DNA from: Rosistilla oblonga
GTDB taxonomy: Bacteria; Planctomycetota; Planctomycetia; Pirellulales; Pirellulaceae
Assembly (NCBI RefSeq): GCF_007751715.1
Contig: NZ_CP036292.1
Location: 1,178,001-1,242,000, forward strand
Length of the DNA: 64,000 nucleotides
Reading direction: 5' to 3'
Shown: positions 27,411 through 37,268 of the stretch, in pieces
Layout of the letters: every line of letters begins with the position of its first letter
Numbering within the stretch: position 1 is the stretch's first letter
The notes under the pieces: model-generated
What the model was told of the DNA's origin: nothing
The model's input: the letters and a program-made list of their open reading frames with translations, nothing else
Databases searched by the model: none
Translations under genes and position numbers: made by a program

Positions 27411-30400
27411 TTATTTAACCGGAGTGAAGTCGGACTGGAAGTAGGCCGACAGATCGATTATCTGTTGGTGCGTTAAGTCGTCCAGTAGTCCTTCGGGCAT
27501 CAGCGAAACTCCGGTCGCCGTGATCTCTTCGATGTCGTCTTTGGCGAGCGTGATCTTTTCTTTTGGCGTCTGCAGAACCACGCGTTGGTCATCCTGCGAT
27601 TCGATCACGCCGGCCAATACACGTCCGTCGATCGTTTCGATCGTGCTCATCTTGTAAGCCATCGGGACCAGCGTATTCGGCGAGATCACGTTTTCCAGGA
27701 AGTATTCGACGCTCTTGCGTTGACCGCCGGTCAGGTCGGGACCGATCGTGCCTCCTTCGTTTAACAGCTTATGACAGGTCGCACACTTCTGCACAAAGAC
27801 CTGCTTGCCCGCGTGCAGGTCCGCCCCCGCGATCGCGTCTTCGGTCAGCATCCGCTTCATCTGGTCGATCTGGCGGTTCCGTGTCGCGTCGGTTGCGGTG
27901 ACCGTGCCGTAGATCTTGCGGAGCTGATCTTGGACGGCTTCGTCTTTCAGGCGACTCAATTGTCCAACGGCGAACGTCGTCAGGACCGTTTCGGGAACCT
28001 GCTTGTTTTCGATCGCACTCAACAGTCGTTTGGCGTAGCTGTTCCGCGTGACCATCGCATCGATCAATGCGGTCTGTTGGTCGGCGGGCAGGTTGCCAAA
28101 GTCGGCGATCAGCTCCGCGGCGGTGTCAGGAAGTTCGACGTTGCCCAGGGCGCGAAGGGCTTGCGTGCGCAGCGACTGCAGTTCCAGTCCCTGCTGGACG
28201 ACGGCGGCGGTGTCAGCGTCGGAATACTGGACCAACAAGTCGAAGGCGTTTTGAGCGTCTTCTGCTTCGCCAGTCAGCGCGTCGGCCAGTTGTTTGCGGG
28301 CCGAAGCGTCGCCAAAAATGAGCGCCAGTTCATAGCCAAGTCGATTGCTTCGAATCGATCCATCCAGCAAGCTGTCACGCGCTTCGGACCAAGCTTGCGG
28401 GGCGTCGATCGAACGTCCTCGCAGCGCTTCCAGCAGTCCCGAGATCAGCGATTCTCTGGAAGCCGGTGGGCACTGGGCCGATGCGGCGACGGTCAGAACG
28501 AGATCGTGCGCGTCGATCGCTGCCAGTTTTTGCGAGATGCAGTGGGCCAAAATCGGTGGCTCAAAGGCTGCGTATTGTTGGCTCAGAGCCTGGATCGCCG
28601 CGGGATCCTGCTGCAACGTTTCGGCGTTGAATCGCGGTTCGATCGCATACCACATCAACTGCAGCAACCGCTTGCGGAGCTTTTCGTCGGCGATGTTCGC
28701 AACCAGTTCGGGCGTGATGTTTTCGATCGAGACATCGTCGCGACGGATCGCGGCGGCAACTTGTTCTTGCAGCAGCAAGCCTGCGGATTGGTTGGCGGTT
28801 TGGATCGTCCCGGCGGCGATCGAAGCATCTTCGCTCGCCAGTCGCGTCGCCCAGGCTTGTAAGTTGATGTCGCCGCGAGCCGCCTCTTGCAGGATCGATG
28901 GATCGGCGAGACCACAGGCGGCGGTCAGCCACAGCATCCGCAGCTTGAGCCGCGAATTTTCGAGGGGCACATCGCGATAGGCTTGGACGATTTTCGATGC
29001 CAGTTGTTTGTTGTCGGGCTGTGTGGCAACGCGATGTTGCAGCACGCGCCGGGCGGTCTGCATGAACCAGGCGTTTTCATGGTTCTGCAGTTCCAGCAGT
29101 TGATCGTCCGGCAGAGCGTTCAGGTCGCCCGACCATTGCCGTGGCGTGCCGTAAGCGATCTTGAAGATCCGCCCGGTCTCGACGTGGATGTCGACGAAGT
29201 CGTGACACTCGCCGGTGTCGTTCCAGTCGAGGACGTAAACGGTTCCGTCGGGGCCGTATTTCATTTCGACGCCGCGGAAGAAGGGATCGACCGATTGCAT
29301 GAAGTCGGCGTCGTGGCTGGCGACGTATCCGTCGGGCGATGCGACCAACCGATCGCAATTCATTCGCCGCCCGTGGATGTTGATCGTGTACAGTTTGTCG
29401 CGATACTTCTCCGGCCAGTTGTCCCCTTGGTAGATCATCGCGCCGCAGTGGGCGTGTCCGCCGCCGGCGTCGTCATGTTTGCCGCCGATCGAAACGTTCC
29501 AATAGCCGCCGGCCCAGTGGATGTGGTCGGCGCAAGAATCCATCAGAGTGAAGGTGTAGGGATTCAGGTCGTTGCCAAACATGCGTTTGAAGCGAGCCCC
29601 GGGAATCGCATGGAAGACGTGTTCGATCACACAGTTGGTGAAGAAGGCTTGGCCGACTGAATTCCAGTCGATGCCCCACGGGTTGGTGCTCCCCGCGCTG
29701 TAGGGTTCGAAGACTTTTTGAGTCGGGTGGAATCGCCAAACGCCGCAGGTCATCGGTACCGGTGGTTGATCCGGTTTGGCAGGGTTGGTGACTTGGCTGA
29801 CATCGAGGATGCCATGCATGCCGTACAGCCAGCCATCGGGTCCCCAATGCAAGCCGTTGAAAACGTTGTGCTTCATCTTCAGCGAGAAGCCCGACAGCAG
29901 AGTTTCCGCGGGGCCATCGGGAACGTCGTCGCCGTCGGCATCGGGGATGAAGATCAGGTCGGGCGAGCTGCAAAGATAGACGCCGCCAAATCCGACTTCG
30001 ATGCCCGAAAGATTGCGACCGTTGTCCAGGAAGACGGTTCGCCGATCGTGGCGTCCGTCGCCGTCGGTGTCTTCAAAAATCAGGACACGATCTTTGCCCT
30101 CGTCGACGCCGATGTCCTGCCAATCGGGATAAGAGGTGCACTCGACGACCCACAGCCGTCCACGCGTGTCGATCGTCATTGCGATCGGTTGCACGACGTC
30201 CGGTTCCGCTGCGAAAACCGTGGCACCAAAGCCGTCGGGCAGCTTCATTTCGGCAGCGGCTTGTTGAGCGGGCATCGCGGCGGGGGCTGTCTCTTGCCCC
30301 GCAGCGATCGCATGGAAACTGAGGATGAATACGAGGGGTAGGAGCCGAGTCAACGTGGTGTTCCTTCGAATGTGCCGCAGCGGGCGGGGGCCGATGTTGG

Positions 30401-30413
30401 GGAGGTCGGCCAT
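27411..30413 (-). CDS. PVC-type haem-binding CxxCH protein (membrane-bound dehydrogenase-like)
   Basis: 1000 residues. A signal peptide (RLLPLVFILSFHAIAAGQ) is preceded by ~22 basic residues, so a start slightly downstream is possible. Residues ~50-430 form a glucose/sorbosone-dehydrogenase-like propeller with calcium loops DTDGDGRHD and DADGDDVPDG and conserved WGPDGWLYGMHG. A helical HEAT-like middle follows (~450-840). The C-terminus is a cytochrome c domain with KCATCHKL near residue 875 and a Met ligand likely in PMAYKMSTI. It probably oxidises a sugar or alcohol in the periplasm; substrate unknown. Confidence 0.93.
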   Translation of the reverse strand: MADLPNIGPRPLRHIRRNTTLTRLLPLVFILSFHAIAAGQETAPAAMPAQQAAAEMKLPDGFGATVFAAEPDVVQPIAMTIDTRGRLWVVECTSYPDWQDIGVDEGKDRVLIFEDTDGDGRHDRRTVFLDNGRNLSGIEVGFGGVYLCSSPDLIFIPDADGDDVPDGPAETLLSGFSLKMKHNVFNGLHWGPDGWLYGMHGILDVSQVTNPAKPDQPPVPMTCGVWRFHPTQKVFEPYSAGSTNPWGIDWNSVGQAFFTNCVIEHVFHAIPGARFKRMFGNDLNPYTFTLMDSCADHIHWAGGYWNVSIGGKHDDAGGGHAHCGAMIYQGDNWPEKYRDKLYTINIHGRRMNCDRLVASPDGYVASHDADFMQSVDPFFRGVEMKYGPDGTVYVLDWNDTGECHDFVDIHVETGRIFKIAYGTPRQWSGDLNALPDDQLLELQNHENAWFMQTARRVLQHRVATQPDNKQLASKIVQAYRDVPLENSRLKLRMLWLTAACGLADPSILQEAARGDINLQAWATRLASEDASIAAGTIQTANQSAGLLLQEQVAAAIRRDDVSIENITPELVANIADEKLRKRLLQLMWYAIEPRFNAETLQQDPAAIQALSQQYAAFEPPILAHCISQKLAAIDAHDLVLTVAASAQCPPASRESLISGLLEALRGRSIDAPQAWSEARDSLLDGSIRSNRLGYELALIFGDASARKQLADALTGEAEDAQNAFDLLVQYSDADTAAVVQQGLELQSLRTQALRALGNVELPDTAAELIADFGNLPADQQTALIDAMVTRNSYAKRLLSAIENKQVPETVLTTFAVGQLSRLKDEAVQDQLRKIYGTVTATDATRNRQIDQMKRMLTEDAIAGADLHAGKQVFVQKCATCHKLLNEGGTIGPDLTGGQRKSVEYFLENVISPNTLVPMAYKMSTIETIDGRVLAGVIESQDDQRVVLQTPKEKITLAKDDIEEITATGVSLMPEGLLDDLTHQQIIDLSAYFQSDFTPVK

Positions 30414-30436
30414 TGTAACTGCGGCATATGCGAAAG

Positions 30437-31222
30437 TCAGTAACTTGCAATCTTTTGCCCGTTACGATCCAACAGCACATAAGTACGGCGAGCGGGTCCC
30501 GTCGAAGCCTTAGCCGCCTGTGGCTGCGGCTGCGGTTCGGACCAGCTTTCGTAGGCGTTCTGCGGTTCGCCGGCCATTGCTTCGCGTTGCACCATCGCCA
30601 GTTCGGCGCGGGCGGCAAAATAAGCGAAGATCGCAATAAAGATCAGCATCCCGTCGGTGAACAATCCGACCACGCCCATCCCGATCGCAAGCACTTGCCC
30701 GACGGACGCCGCGATCTGCGTCGCGCGAACGTAGGGGAAGAACGCGCCCAGGAAGGCTCGGAAGACGCGCCCACCATCCATCGGGAAGACCGGCAGCATG
30801 TTGAAGACGATCAGGGCGATGTTGATGTAGATCATGCTCATCAGGAACGTACTGGCGATCGATCCGCTGGCCAACAACAGCAGCGGCACCAGCAGCGCGG
30901 CGATGACAAGATTCACGGCAGGTCCAGCCAGCGCGATCGCACCTTCGGCCAACGGGCTACGGGGCATGCGGTCCAGTCGAGCGACACCGCCGATCGGATA
31001 GAGCGTGATGTCGCGAGTGCCCACGCCAAACAGACGCGCCATCATCGCGTGCCCCAGTTCGTGCAACAGGACACATCCAAAGACCGAGAAGAGGATTGCC
31101 AGGCGCATCGCCAGCGATCCGTCGGGCATCGCGGTTAAAAGAACAAATAAAGGGAGCAACCAAAACGTCCCATGGACGTTGATCGGGATGCCAGCAACAG
31201 TGCCAAGTTTCCAGTTGAACAT
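30437..31222 (-). CDS. Site-2 protease family (M50) membrane metalloprotease
   Basis: 261 residues from ATG 31222 (MFNWKLGTVAGIPINVHGTFW), the typical start of this subgroup; the open frame reaches 31375 but the extra residues are not family-like. Zinc site HELGH (His54, Glu55, His58) sits in a membrane helix, and the third ligand in NMLPVFPMDGGRVFRAFLG. Four to six membrane segments, no CBS or PDZ domain. The C-terminal tail is Pro/Gln-rich and ends TYVLLDRNGQKIASY. It cuts membrane-embedded substrates, often anti-sigma factors; none is encoded nearby. The stop is 23 bases before the PVC haem gene, so they may be co-transcribed. Confidence 0.92.
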   Translation of the reverse strand: MFNWKLGTVAGIPINVHGTFWLLPLFVLLTAMPDGSLAMRLAILFSVFGCVLLHELGHAMMARLFGVGTRDITLYPIGGVARLDRMPRSPLAEGAIALAGPAVNLVIAALLVPLLLLASGSIASTFLMSMIYINIALIVFNMLPVFPMDGGRVFRAFLGAFFPYVRATQIAASVGQVLAIGMGVVGLFTDGMLIFIAIFAYFAARAELAMVQREAMAGEPQNAYESWSEPQPQPQAAKASTGPARRTYVLLDRNGQKIASY

Positions 31223-31431
31223 ATCGGTAACGAGCCTCCTGCGACTCGGGGATTTTCTAATCCGCAGCGTTAATCCGCCGCGACATAATGCTAATTCGCT
31301 GGCTGAATGTCGATCTTGGCGTTGCCTGGGCAACCCCTTTGTCAGTTTAGGTCGGTCGCGACAAAACTGGCACATTCAACCACGAATGCACAGCAGATGC
31401 ATAAATCGCGCCAAACGCGACAGAACCGAGC

Positions 31432-32253
31432 TCAATCTTTGCTGCGAGTGAACCAGAGCAGGATCCGGTCCCCCAGAGTGGGCAGCAGATGGCCGATCGC
31501 GATGATCGGCCGCAGGTAGCCGGGCAGCAGCACATCGGTCGATCGTTTGCGGCAGGCTTTGAGGATCCGGTCGGCCACATAAATAGGATCGAGTCCTTTG
31601 ACTCGCGCTCCGCCGGCGGGGCGATTCGCACTCTCGGGCAGATCGTCGCCGACGCGGTCCTTGTAGCGATGCCCCGCGTCGTCGCGGCGGATCGGACCGG
31701 GGGAGATGAGGATCACGTTCACCCCCAGGATTCGCGACTCCAATCGCAACTGCTGCGTGATCGCAGCCAATGCGTGTTTCGCCGCAGCGTAGCCACCGAG
31801 ATATCGCGGCGCGACTTTGGCGGCTAACGATCCGATGTTGACGATCTGTCCGCCCGATTGAGCCAGCAGGAGCAAGGCGGCTTGCGAGCAGTTCAGCGCG
31901 GAGAATACGTTGGCGTTAAACAAGTCGTTCAGCCGGGCTGCGCCCAGGGCCTGGATCAGTCCCCGATCGCTGAGCCCGACGTTGTTGACTAACACATCCA
32001 ATCGCCCGAACTGCTGCTGGACATCGTCGATCAGCCGATCGACTTGCTGGCGATCAATCACATCGCAGACCATCGCCACGATCCGCGTATCGCCAGCGAT
32101 TTGGGAGGCGGCCGTTTCGGTTCGCTCGCGATCTCGTCCGACGATCACCACATCATAACCGGCGGTAGCAAAGCGTTGGGCGATAGCAAAGCCAAGGCCT
32201 GTGGAAGCACCGGTGACGAGGGCGACTTGGCGATTCGAAGGAGCTGAATTCAT
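31432..32253 (-). CDS. SDR-family NAD(P)-dependent oxidoreductase
   Basis: 273 residues, classical short-chain dehydrogenase. Cofactor motif TGASTGLG near residue 15, NNVG in place of NNAG, catalytic Ser in IGSLAA and Tyr/Lys in GGYAAAKHAL. The basic VGRDRERTE after strand 2 suggests NADP(H). The C-terminal ~40 residues (PGYLRPIIAIGHLLPTLGDRILLW) are hydrophobic and may touch the membrane, as in lipid-active members. Substrate unknown. It lies 209 bases upstream of the M50 gene on the same strand. Confidence 0.92.
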   Translation of the reverse strand: MNSAPSNRQVALVTGASTGLGFAIAQRFATAGYDVVIVGRDRERTETAASQIAGDTRIVAMVCDVIDRQQVDRLIDDVQQQFGRLDVLVNNVGLSDRGLIQALGAARLNDLFNANVFSALNCSQAALLLLAQSGGQIVNIGSLAAKVAPRYLGGYAAAKHALAAITQQLRLESRILGVNVILISPGPIRRDDAGHRYKDRVGDDLPESANRPAGGARVKGLDPIYVADRILKACRKRSTDVLLPGYLRPIIAIGHLLPTLGDRILLWFTRSKD

Positions 32254-32731
32254 GTTGAGCTTGGTCGAAGGAACGGTGGATGTTGCCGGCGGGCTGGAGT
32301 GGCGTTAACAACTGGTAGAAGCGGGGAGCGGTGTTAGATGTCAGGCAGGCGGGAAATAAGTTCTGCTGTGTCGGCTCCTCGACTCGAAATATGACGCACA
32401 CTAGAGGTAGGGCTCGAAAGCTTCGGAGCGTTAGTTTTCGAAGAAACCGAGGCAATTCGCTCGTTTTTTCGTCTCGCGTGCCAGCATTTTTAGGGCTCTC
32501 GGCCATCCCAAACCGTCTGAGCAGTGTAATCCACATAACCGCAAGCCGCCATTTGCGTCACTCATCTAAGCAGAACTCATGTCAACAGATCAAGCACTTG
32601 CCGCGGAAATCGGATACCTTAGCCAAGTAACTTCAAGCACCACTGGCAGGCCGATGAAACCGCAAGCTTACGTCAACGAAATCGGATTCTTTGGTAATCA
32701 AAATCCTGATCACGGATCGAAAGGCAAGCAG
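32254..32731. other. Divergent intergenic region upstream of pyk
   Basis: 478 bases between the SDR start and pyk. The pyk frame is open back to ATG 32579, but the 51 codons added have no kinase character and family members begin close to SRPTPDEPCTKIVATIGPA. Promoters for both genes must lie here; no clear -35/-10 pair was seen. Confidence 0.5.
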
Positions 32732-34189
32732 ATGTCGCGACCGACCCCGGATGAACCTTGTACCAAAATTGTGGCGACGATTGGGCCAGCGTGCTCGAGC
32801 GTCGACCAGCTGGCGAATCTGATCCAGCACGGCGTCGCTGTGTTCCGGATCAATTCGGCCCACGGGTCGCGTGCGTCGCATCAGGAGACGCTGGACAACG
32901 TGCGGAAGGCTTCGCTGCAGGTCGGCTTTCCCGTCGGCGTGCTGTACGATCTCGCCGGGCCTAAGATTCGCTTGGGCACCTTGGCGTGCGATCCCTATCA
33001 ATGCGAGACCGGTTCGCAGGTGACGCTGATTCGCGGCGAACAGTCGACTGTCGATAGCGAACTGACCAGCAACTACGACAAATTACTCGACGAACTGCAG
33101 GCGGGCGACAGCGTGATGCTGGCCGACGGCAATGTCTCGCTGCAAGTCGCGTCGGTCACCGCCGATCGCGTCGTCTGCGATGTCTTGGCGGGCGGAACGA
33201 TCCGCAGTCGCCAGGGAATCAATCTGCCGGGAGTGAAGTTGAGCATTTCGGCGATGCGTCGCCAGGATGTCGACAACGCGATCTGGGCCGCTCAAGAAGG
33301 CGTCGACTTCATCAGCCTCAGCTTCGTCCGCACCGCTGGCGACGTCGAATCGCTGAAGAACTTGATCAGCACCTACGAATCGAAGGCGATGGTGATCGCC
33401 AAGATCGAAAAACGCGAGGCGATGGAAGATCTCGAAGCGATCGTCGAAGCTTCCGACGGCGTGATGGTCGCTCGTGGCGATCTGGGCGTGGAGATCGACG
33501 TCGCCGAGACGCCTGTCGCACAGAAACGGATTATTCGCGTCTGCCGCGACAAGCTGAAGCCGGTGATCGTCGCGACGCAGATGCTCGAGTCGATGCACCA
33601 TTCGCCTCGCCCCACCCGAGCCGAAGCGAGCGACGTCGCCAATGCGATTCTCGACGGTGCCGACGCTTGCATGCTGAGCGGTGAGACGGCGATCGGCGAA
33701 TATCCGGTCGAAGCTGTCGACATGATGTTCCGGATTCAGCAGCATACCGAACGCGAGTTGGTTGGAGCTTCGAAAACCCTGATCAAAACGATCGATCGGG
33801 CTCATCCGATCACGTCGGCTGTCGCCTACGGTGCGACTCAGATCGCGGAATCGATCGAAGCCAAGATGCTGGTCGTGGTCACGCGCACCGGCGGTACCGC
33901 TTGGGTGAAAAGCAAGTTGCGGAGTCTGATTCCGACGCTGGGAGTCAGCGACAACGAAGATACGCTGCGACGGATGAGCCTGTTTTGGGGGATCAAGCCG
34001 CTGCGAGTAAGCCAGTTGGACGATACCGAACAACTGTTTTCGGAAGTCAGCCGCTGGGGCTGCCGGGAAGGCCATCTTGTCGCTGGGGACCGGTTGGTCT
34101 TCGTGACCGGAACCGGGGTAATGGACAATGCCCACAACCTGGTTGTCGTCCACAAAGTCACCTCCTGCGATAACAAAGCCGCTCAATAG
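32732..34189 (+). CDS. pyk: Pyruvate kinase
   Basis: 485 residues from ATG 32732. It transfers phosphate from phosphoenolpyruvate to ADP, the last glycolytic step. Family segments: KIVATIGPACSS at the start, FRINSAHGS (normally RxNFSHG; here NSAHG), DLAGPKIRLG, active-site IAKIEKREAMEDLEAI, ARGDLGVEI, and TRAEASDVANAILDGADACMLSGETAIGEYPVEAV. The C-terminal allosteric domain (ITSAVAYGATQIAESIEAKMLVVVTRTGGTA) is complete. The N-in-place-of-F substitution near the substrate site is shared by some other bacterial enzymes and is not evidence of inactivity. A terminator follows. Confidence 0.95.
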   Translation: MSRPTPDEPCTKIVATIGPACSSVDQLANLIQHGVAVFRINSAHGSRASHQETLDNVRKASLQVGFPVGVLYDLAGPKIRLGTLACDPYQCETGSQVTLIRGEQSTVDSELTSNYDKLLDELQAGDSVMLADGNVSLQVASVTADRVVCDVLAGGTIRSRQGINLPGVKLSISAMRRQDVDNAIWAAQEGVDFISLSFVRTAGDVESLKNLISTYESKAMVIAKIEKREAMEDLEAIVEASDGVMVARGDLGVEIDVAETPVAQKRIIRVCRDKLKPVIVATQMLESMHHSPRPTRAEASDVANAILDGADACMLSGETAIGEYPVEAVDMMFRIQQHTERELVGASKTLIKTIDRAHPITSAVAYGATQIAESIEAKMLVVVTRTGGTAWVKSKLRSLIPTLGVSDNEDTLRRMSLFWGIKPLRVSQLDDTEQLFSEVSRWGCREGHLVAGDRLVFVTGTGVMDNAHNLVVVHKVTSCDNKAAQ

Positions 34190-34247
34190 CCATCGGCTGG
34201 CTGGCCAATACGCCATCGCCGCCGCGGCATTTCTGGCATCTCAAACT

Positions 34248-34285
34248 GCCCGACCGGAAGGCTCATTTTTCGGTCGGGCTTCTTC
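34248..34285 (+). terminator. Terminator after pyk
   Basis: GCCCGACCG (34248-34256) pairs perfectly with CGGTCGGGC (34271-34279), 14-base loop, followed by TTCTTC. A short stretch of T inside the loop reads as part of the hairpin. It lies 58 bases after the stop. Confidence 0.7.
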
Positions 34286-34512
34286 GTGTGGGGTGTTCTG
34301 AGTACCTCTTCGGATGCGGTTTTGGGTCGGATGGGATTCGCTTGGCTAGCAATTCTTTTCACTCGGCGATCGCCTCGCCGGCTCATTTGGGGCGATTCTG
34401 CGCGAAATAGCGTGCGAATGTCGTCGTATTGACAACACGTCGAGCCTTTACGATCCTAAAGCGGTTCTTATAGAATACGTGGCTTCGTACACCTGACTGG
34501 GGATCGTTCTGC

Positions 34513-35985
34513 ATGTTTGAATCGCTGTCCGACGGACTGCAATCCGCCTTCAAGAGCTTGCGTGGTAAAGGCAAGCTCACCGAGGCGAACATGCGCGATG
34601 GGCTGAAGCTGGTCGAGCAGTCGATGCTCGAAGCGGATGTCAGCTATTCGGTTGTCCAGTCGTTCATGCAGCATGTGACCGAAAAGGCAACCGGTCGTCG
34701 CGTGCTGATGAGCCTGCGACCGGGCGAAGAACTGGTCAAGATCGTCTATGACGAGCTGGTCGATATTCTGGGGCCTGTCGATTCCTCGCTGCATCTCAAG
34801 GGCGACGGCATCACGGTCATCATGATGTGCGGCCTGCAGGGTAGCGGTAAAACGACGACTTGCGGAAAGTTGTCTCAGCTGCTGAAAGAAGAGAACATCA
34901 AGCCGTTGTTGGTCGCGGCCGACCTGCAACGCCCCGCTGCGATCGAGCAATTGCGGGTGATCGGGCGTCAGTTGGACGTGCCGGTTTATGCCGAAGATGG
35001 TGCCAGCGATCCGGTTAAGGTCTGCCAAGCGGGCGTTAAGCAAGCTCAACAGCAGGGCGCGCGAGTCGTCATCTTGGATACGGCCGGTCGGTTGGCGATC
35101 GACAAAGAGTTAATGGATCAATTGGCGCGGATCGACAAACGCGTCAAGCCGGACCAGGTTTATCTGGTCGTCGACGGCATGACCGGACAGGATGCTGTCA
35201 ACAGTGCAGGTGCTTTTAATGAAGCTCTGGAGCTGGATGGCGTCGTGATGACGAAGCTCGATGGCGACGCCCGCGGCGGCGCGTTGTTGAGTGTAAAGCA
35301 TGTCACGGGCGTGCCGATCAAGTTCATTGGTACGGGTGAGCATTTTGACGCGTTGGAGCCGTTTCGTCCCGAGGGGATGACCGGACGGATCCTGCAGATG
35401 GGCGACATGGTCGCCGCGGCGCGGGAGGCTCATCGGATCGTTGACGAAAGTCAGCGCGAAGAACTTGAAGAGAAGATGAAGTCGGGCGAGATGACGCTCG
35501 ATGATTTTAAAGGCTTGATGGAGAAGGTCGCCAAGCCGGGGCTGATGGGCAAGATGATGGGTTTGATGCCTGGCATGGGCCAGCTGAAAGACCTGATGAA
35601 CAGCGAAGAAGCCGCTGGCGGGATCAAACAGACGATCGGTGCGATCAACAGTATGACGCTGGAAGAGCGTCGCAATCCAAAAATTATTGATATCTCGCGT
35701 CGGACCCGGATCGCCAAAGGTGCTGGGGTTCAGGCGTCTGCGATCACGCAATTGGTTAAGCAGTTCGAGCAGATGAAGCCGATCATGCAAGCAATGGCGG
35801 GTGGCGGCGTAGGGGATCGGATGCAATTGATGCGTCAGCTGCAATCAAGCGGTGCATTGGATGGGTCCAATCCAGGGGCGTTGAAGATGAAAAAGTCGAC
35901 TGGGAAGCGGTTGTCGGCCGCCGAACGGGCGAAACAGAAGAAGCAGCGTGAAAAAGAGCTGCGGAAATTGAGACGATCGAAGTGA
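34513..35985 (+). CDS. ffh: Signal recognition particle protein Ffh
   Basis: 490 residues. It binds 4.5S RNA and signal sequences of nascent membrane proteins and docks on FtsY. N domain ~1-90; G domain with G1 GLQGSGKTT (~113-121), G3 LDTAGR, G4 TKLDGDARGG and the closing GTGEHFDALEPF; Met-rich M domain from ~325 (GLMGKMMGLMPGMGQLKDLM) with the RNA-binding helix segment RRTRIAKGAGV. The C-terminus is Lys/Arg-rich. First gene of a run with rpsP, trmD and rplS. The ffs RNA gene was not found in the window. Confidence 0.97.
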   Translation: MFESLSDGLQSAFKSLRGKGKLTEANMRDGLKLVEQSMLEADVSYSVVQSFMQHVTEKATGRRVLMSLRPGEELVKIVYDELVDILGPVDSSLHLKGDGITVIMMCGLQGSGKTTTCGKLSQLLKEENIKPLLVAADLQRPAAIEQLRVIGRQLDVPVYAEDGASDPVKVCQAGVKQAQQQGARVVILDTAGRLAIDKELMDQLARIDKRVKPDQVYLVVDGMTGQDAVNSAGAFNEALELDGVVMTKLDGDARGGALLSVKHVTGVPIKFIGTGEHFDALEPFRPEGMTGRILQMGDMVAAAREAHRIVDESQREELEEKMKSGEMTLDDFKGLMEKVAKPGLMGKMMGLMPGMGQLKDLMNSEEAAGGIKQTIGAINSMTLEERRNPKIIDISRRTRIAKGAGVQASAITQLVKQFEQMKPIMQAMAGGGVGDRMQLMRQLQSSGALDGSNPGALKMKKSTGKRLSAAERAKQKKQREKELRKLRRSK

Positions 35986-36119
35986 TTGCAATGATTAAGC
36001 TGTCACTCGGGATCGATTACGCGTAAAAATGCGTTTGAAAATTCAGAGTGATCCTCGCTGACCAATCAGCCGTTTGATACATAGATACGATTAAAAGACC
36101 ACTACCTGGAGAAAACCAC

Positions 36120-36509
36120 GTGGCAGTTCGAATCCGAATGAAGAAGATGGGCCGTGCCCACCGACCGTTTTACCGCTTGTGCGCCGTCGACCAACGTAAC
36201 CCTCGCGATGGCAAGGTTATCGAAGAACTGGGCTACTACGACACCAGCATCCCTGAAACCGATGCCCGTGCGATCCTCAAGGGCGAACGCATCAACTACT
36301 GGTTGGGTGTTGGCGCTCAAGCTAGCGACAAGTGCCAAATCTTGATCAAGAAGTACGGCGCCGAAGGGACTCACCTGGAAAAGCAACGCGAAGCTTTGCA
36401 ACGTTTGCAAGCCGGTCGTCCGGTTCCAGCGCCAAAGCCAGCCAAGCCAAAGGCGGAAGCTGAAGCTCCGGCCGCTGAAGCCGCACCTGCGGAAGCAGCT
36501 AGCGAATAA
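36120..36509 (+). CDS. rpsP: 30S ribosomal protein S16
   Basis: 129 residues from GTG 36120, with CTGGAGAAA as ribosome-binding site a few bases upstream. The S16 core is residues 1-~85 (AVRIRMKKMGRAHRPFYRLCAVD ... LGYYDTSIPETDARAILKGERINYWL). Compared with ~80-90 in most bacteria, there is a ~45-residue tail, of which the last 30 are Ala/Pro/Glu/Lys-rich (AEAEAPAAEAAPAEAASE). The trmD start is 4 bases after its stop. Confidence 0.97.
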   Translation: MAVRIRMKKMGRAHRPFYRLCAVDQRNPRDGKVIEELGYYDTSIPETDARAILKGERINYWLGVGAQASDKCQILIKKYGAEGTHLEKQREALQRLQAGRPVPAPKPAKPKAEAEAPAAEAAPAEAASE

Positions 36510-36513
36510 TAGA

Positions 36514-37197
36514 ATGCGCTTTGATGTCGTGACCTTGTTCCCGGCGATCTTCGATGGCTATTTAACACAGAGCTTGTTAAATAAGGCGATCGAAAATCAG
36601 CTGGTCCAGATTCATTGCCACAACTTGCGCGATTGGTCGACCGACGAGAAGCACCATAAAATTGATGATCGTCCCTTTGGCGGCGGCCCTGGAATGTTGA
36701 TCCAGGCACCTCCGGTGGTCGATTGTGTAGAAGAGATCGAAAGCAAAGAAGATCGCCCCGCCCGGCGAATTCTGCTTTCACCTCAAGGCCGTCGCTTTGA
36801 TCAGCAGTTGGCCGAAGAGTTGGCGACCGAACCGCGGCTGATGTTGCTGTGCGGCCGCTACGAAGGGTTCGATCAACGAGTGATCGATATCCTGGAACCC
36901 GAGGAACTGAGCGTTGGTGACTTTGTGCTCAATGGTGGCGAAGTCGCTGCGATGGTTGTCATCGACGCGGTGGTCCGATTGTTGCCAGGTGTGTTAGGAG
37001 ATGAGTTTAGTAGCTTTGACGATTCGTTCTCACGCGGGAATCGAATGTTGGAGTTCCCGCAGTACACTCGACCGAGAGAATTTCGGGGCCACGAAGTGCC
37101 CGAGGTTTTGTTGGGTGGAAATCATCAACAGATCGCCGCTTGGCGTGCAGATCAGATTCAAAAGAGAACAGCCGAACGTCGCAGCGACCTGCTCTGA
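36514..37197 (+). CDS. trmD: tRNA (guanine(37)-N1)-methyltransferase
   Basis: 227 residues. It methylates G37 next to the anticodon with S-adenosylmethionine, preventing frameshifts. SPOUT-knot motifs: DDRPFGGGPGMLIQAPP, LLCGRYEGFDQRV and the cofactor-binding LSVGDFVLNGGE; the basic catalytic region around LEFPQYTRPREFRGHEVPEVLLGGNH is present. Slightly shorter at the C-terminus than the E. coli enzyme. Between rpsP (4 bases) and rplS (71 bases), the classical arrangement. Confidence 0.97.
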   Translation: MRFDVVTLFPAIFDGYLTQSLLNKAIENQLVQIHCHNLRDWSTDEKHHKIDDRPFGGGPGMLIQAPPVVDCVEEIESKEDRPARRILLSPQGRRFDQQLAEELATEPRLMLLCGRYEGFDQRVIDILEPEELSVGDFVLNGGEVAAMVVIDAVVRLLPGVLGDEFSSFDDSFSRGNRMLEFPQYTRPREFRGHEVPEVLLGGNHQQIAAWRADQIQKRTAERRSDLL

Positions 37198-37268
37198 CGA
37201 CAAACCAAAATTGTTGCTAACCAGCAGCCAAACAAAAATATCACCATCAGCCAAGCGGAGTCATTCCT

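Noticed and set aside
32579-32731. N-terminal extension of pyruvate kinase from ATG 32579
   Set aside because: The added 51 residues lack conservation, and the kinase starts normally at ATG 32732.
33083-34216. Minus-strand open frame opposite pyk
   Set aside because: Pyruvate kinase is complete on the plus strand; the antisense product is Asp/Arg/His-rich, typical of a GC-rich shadow frame.
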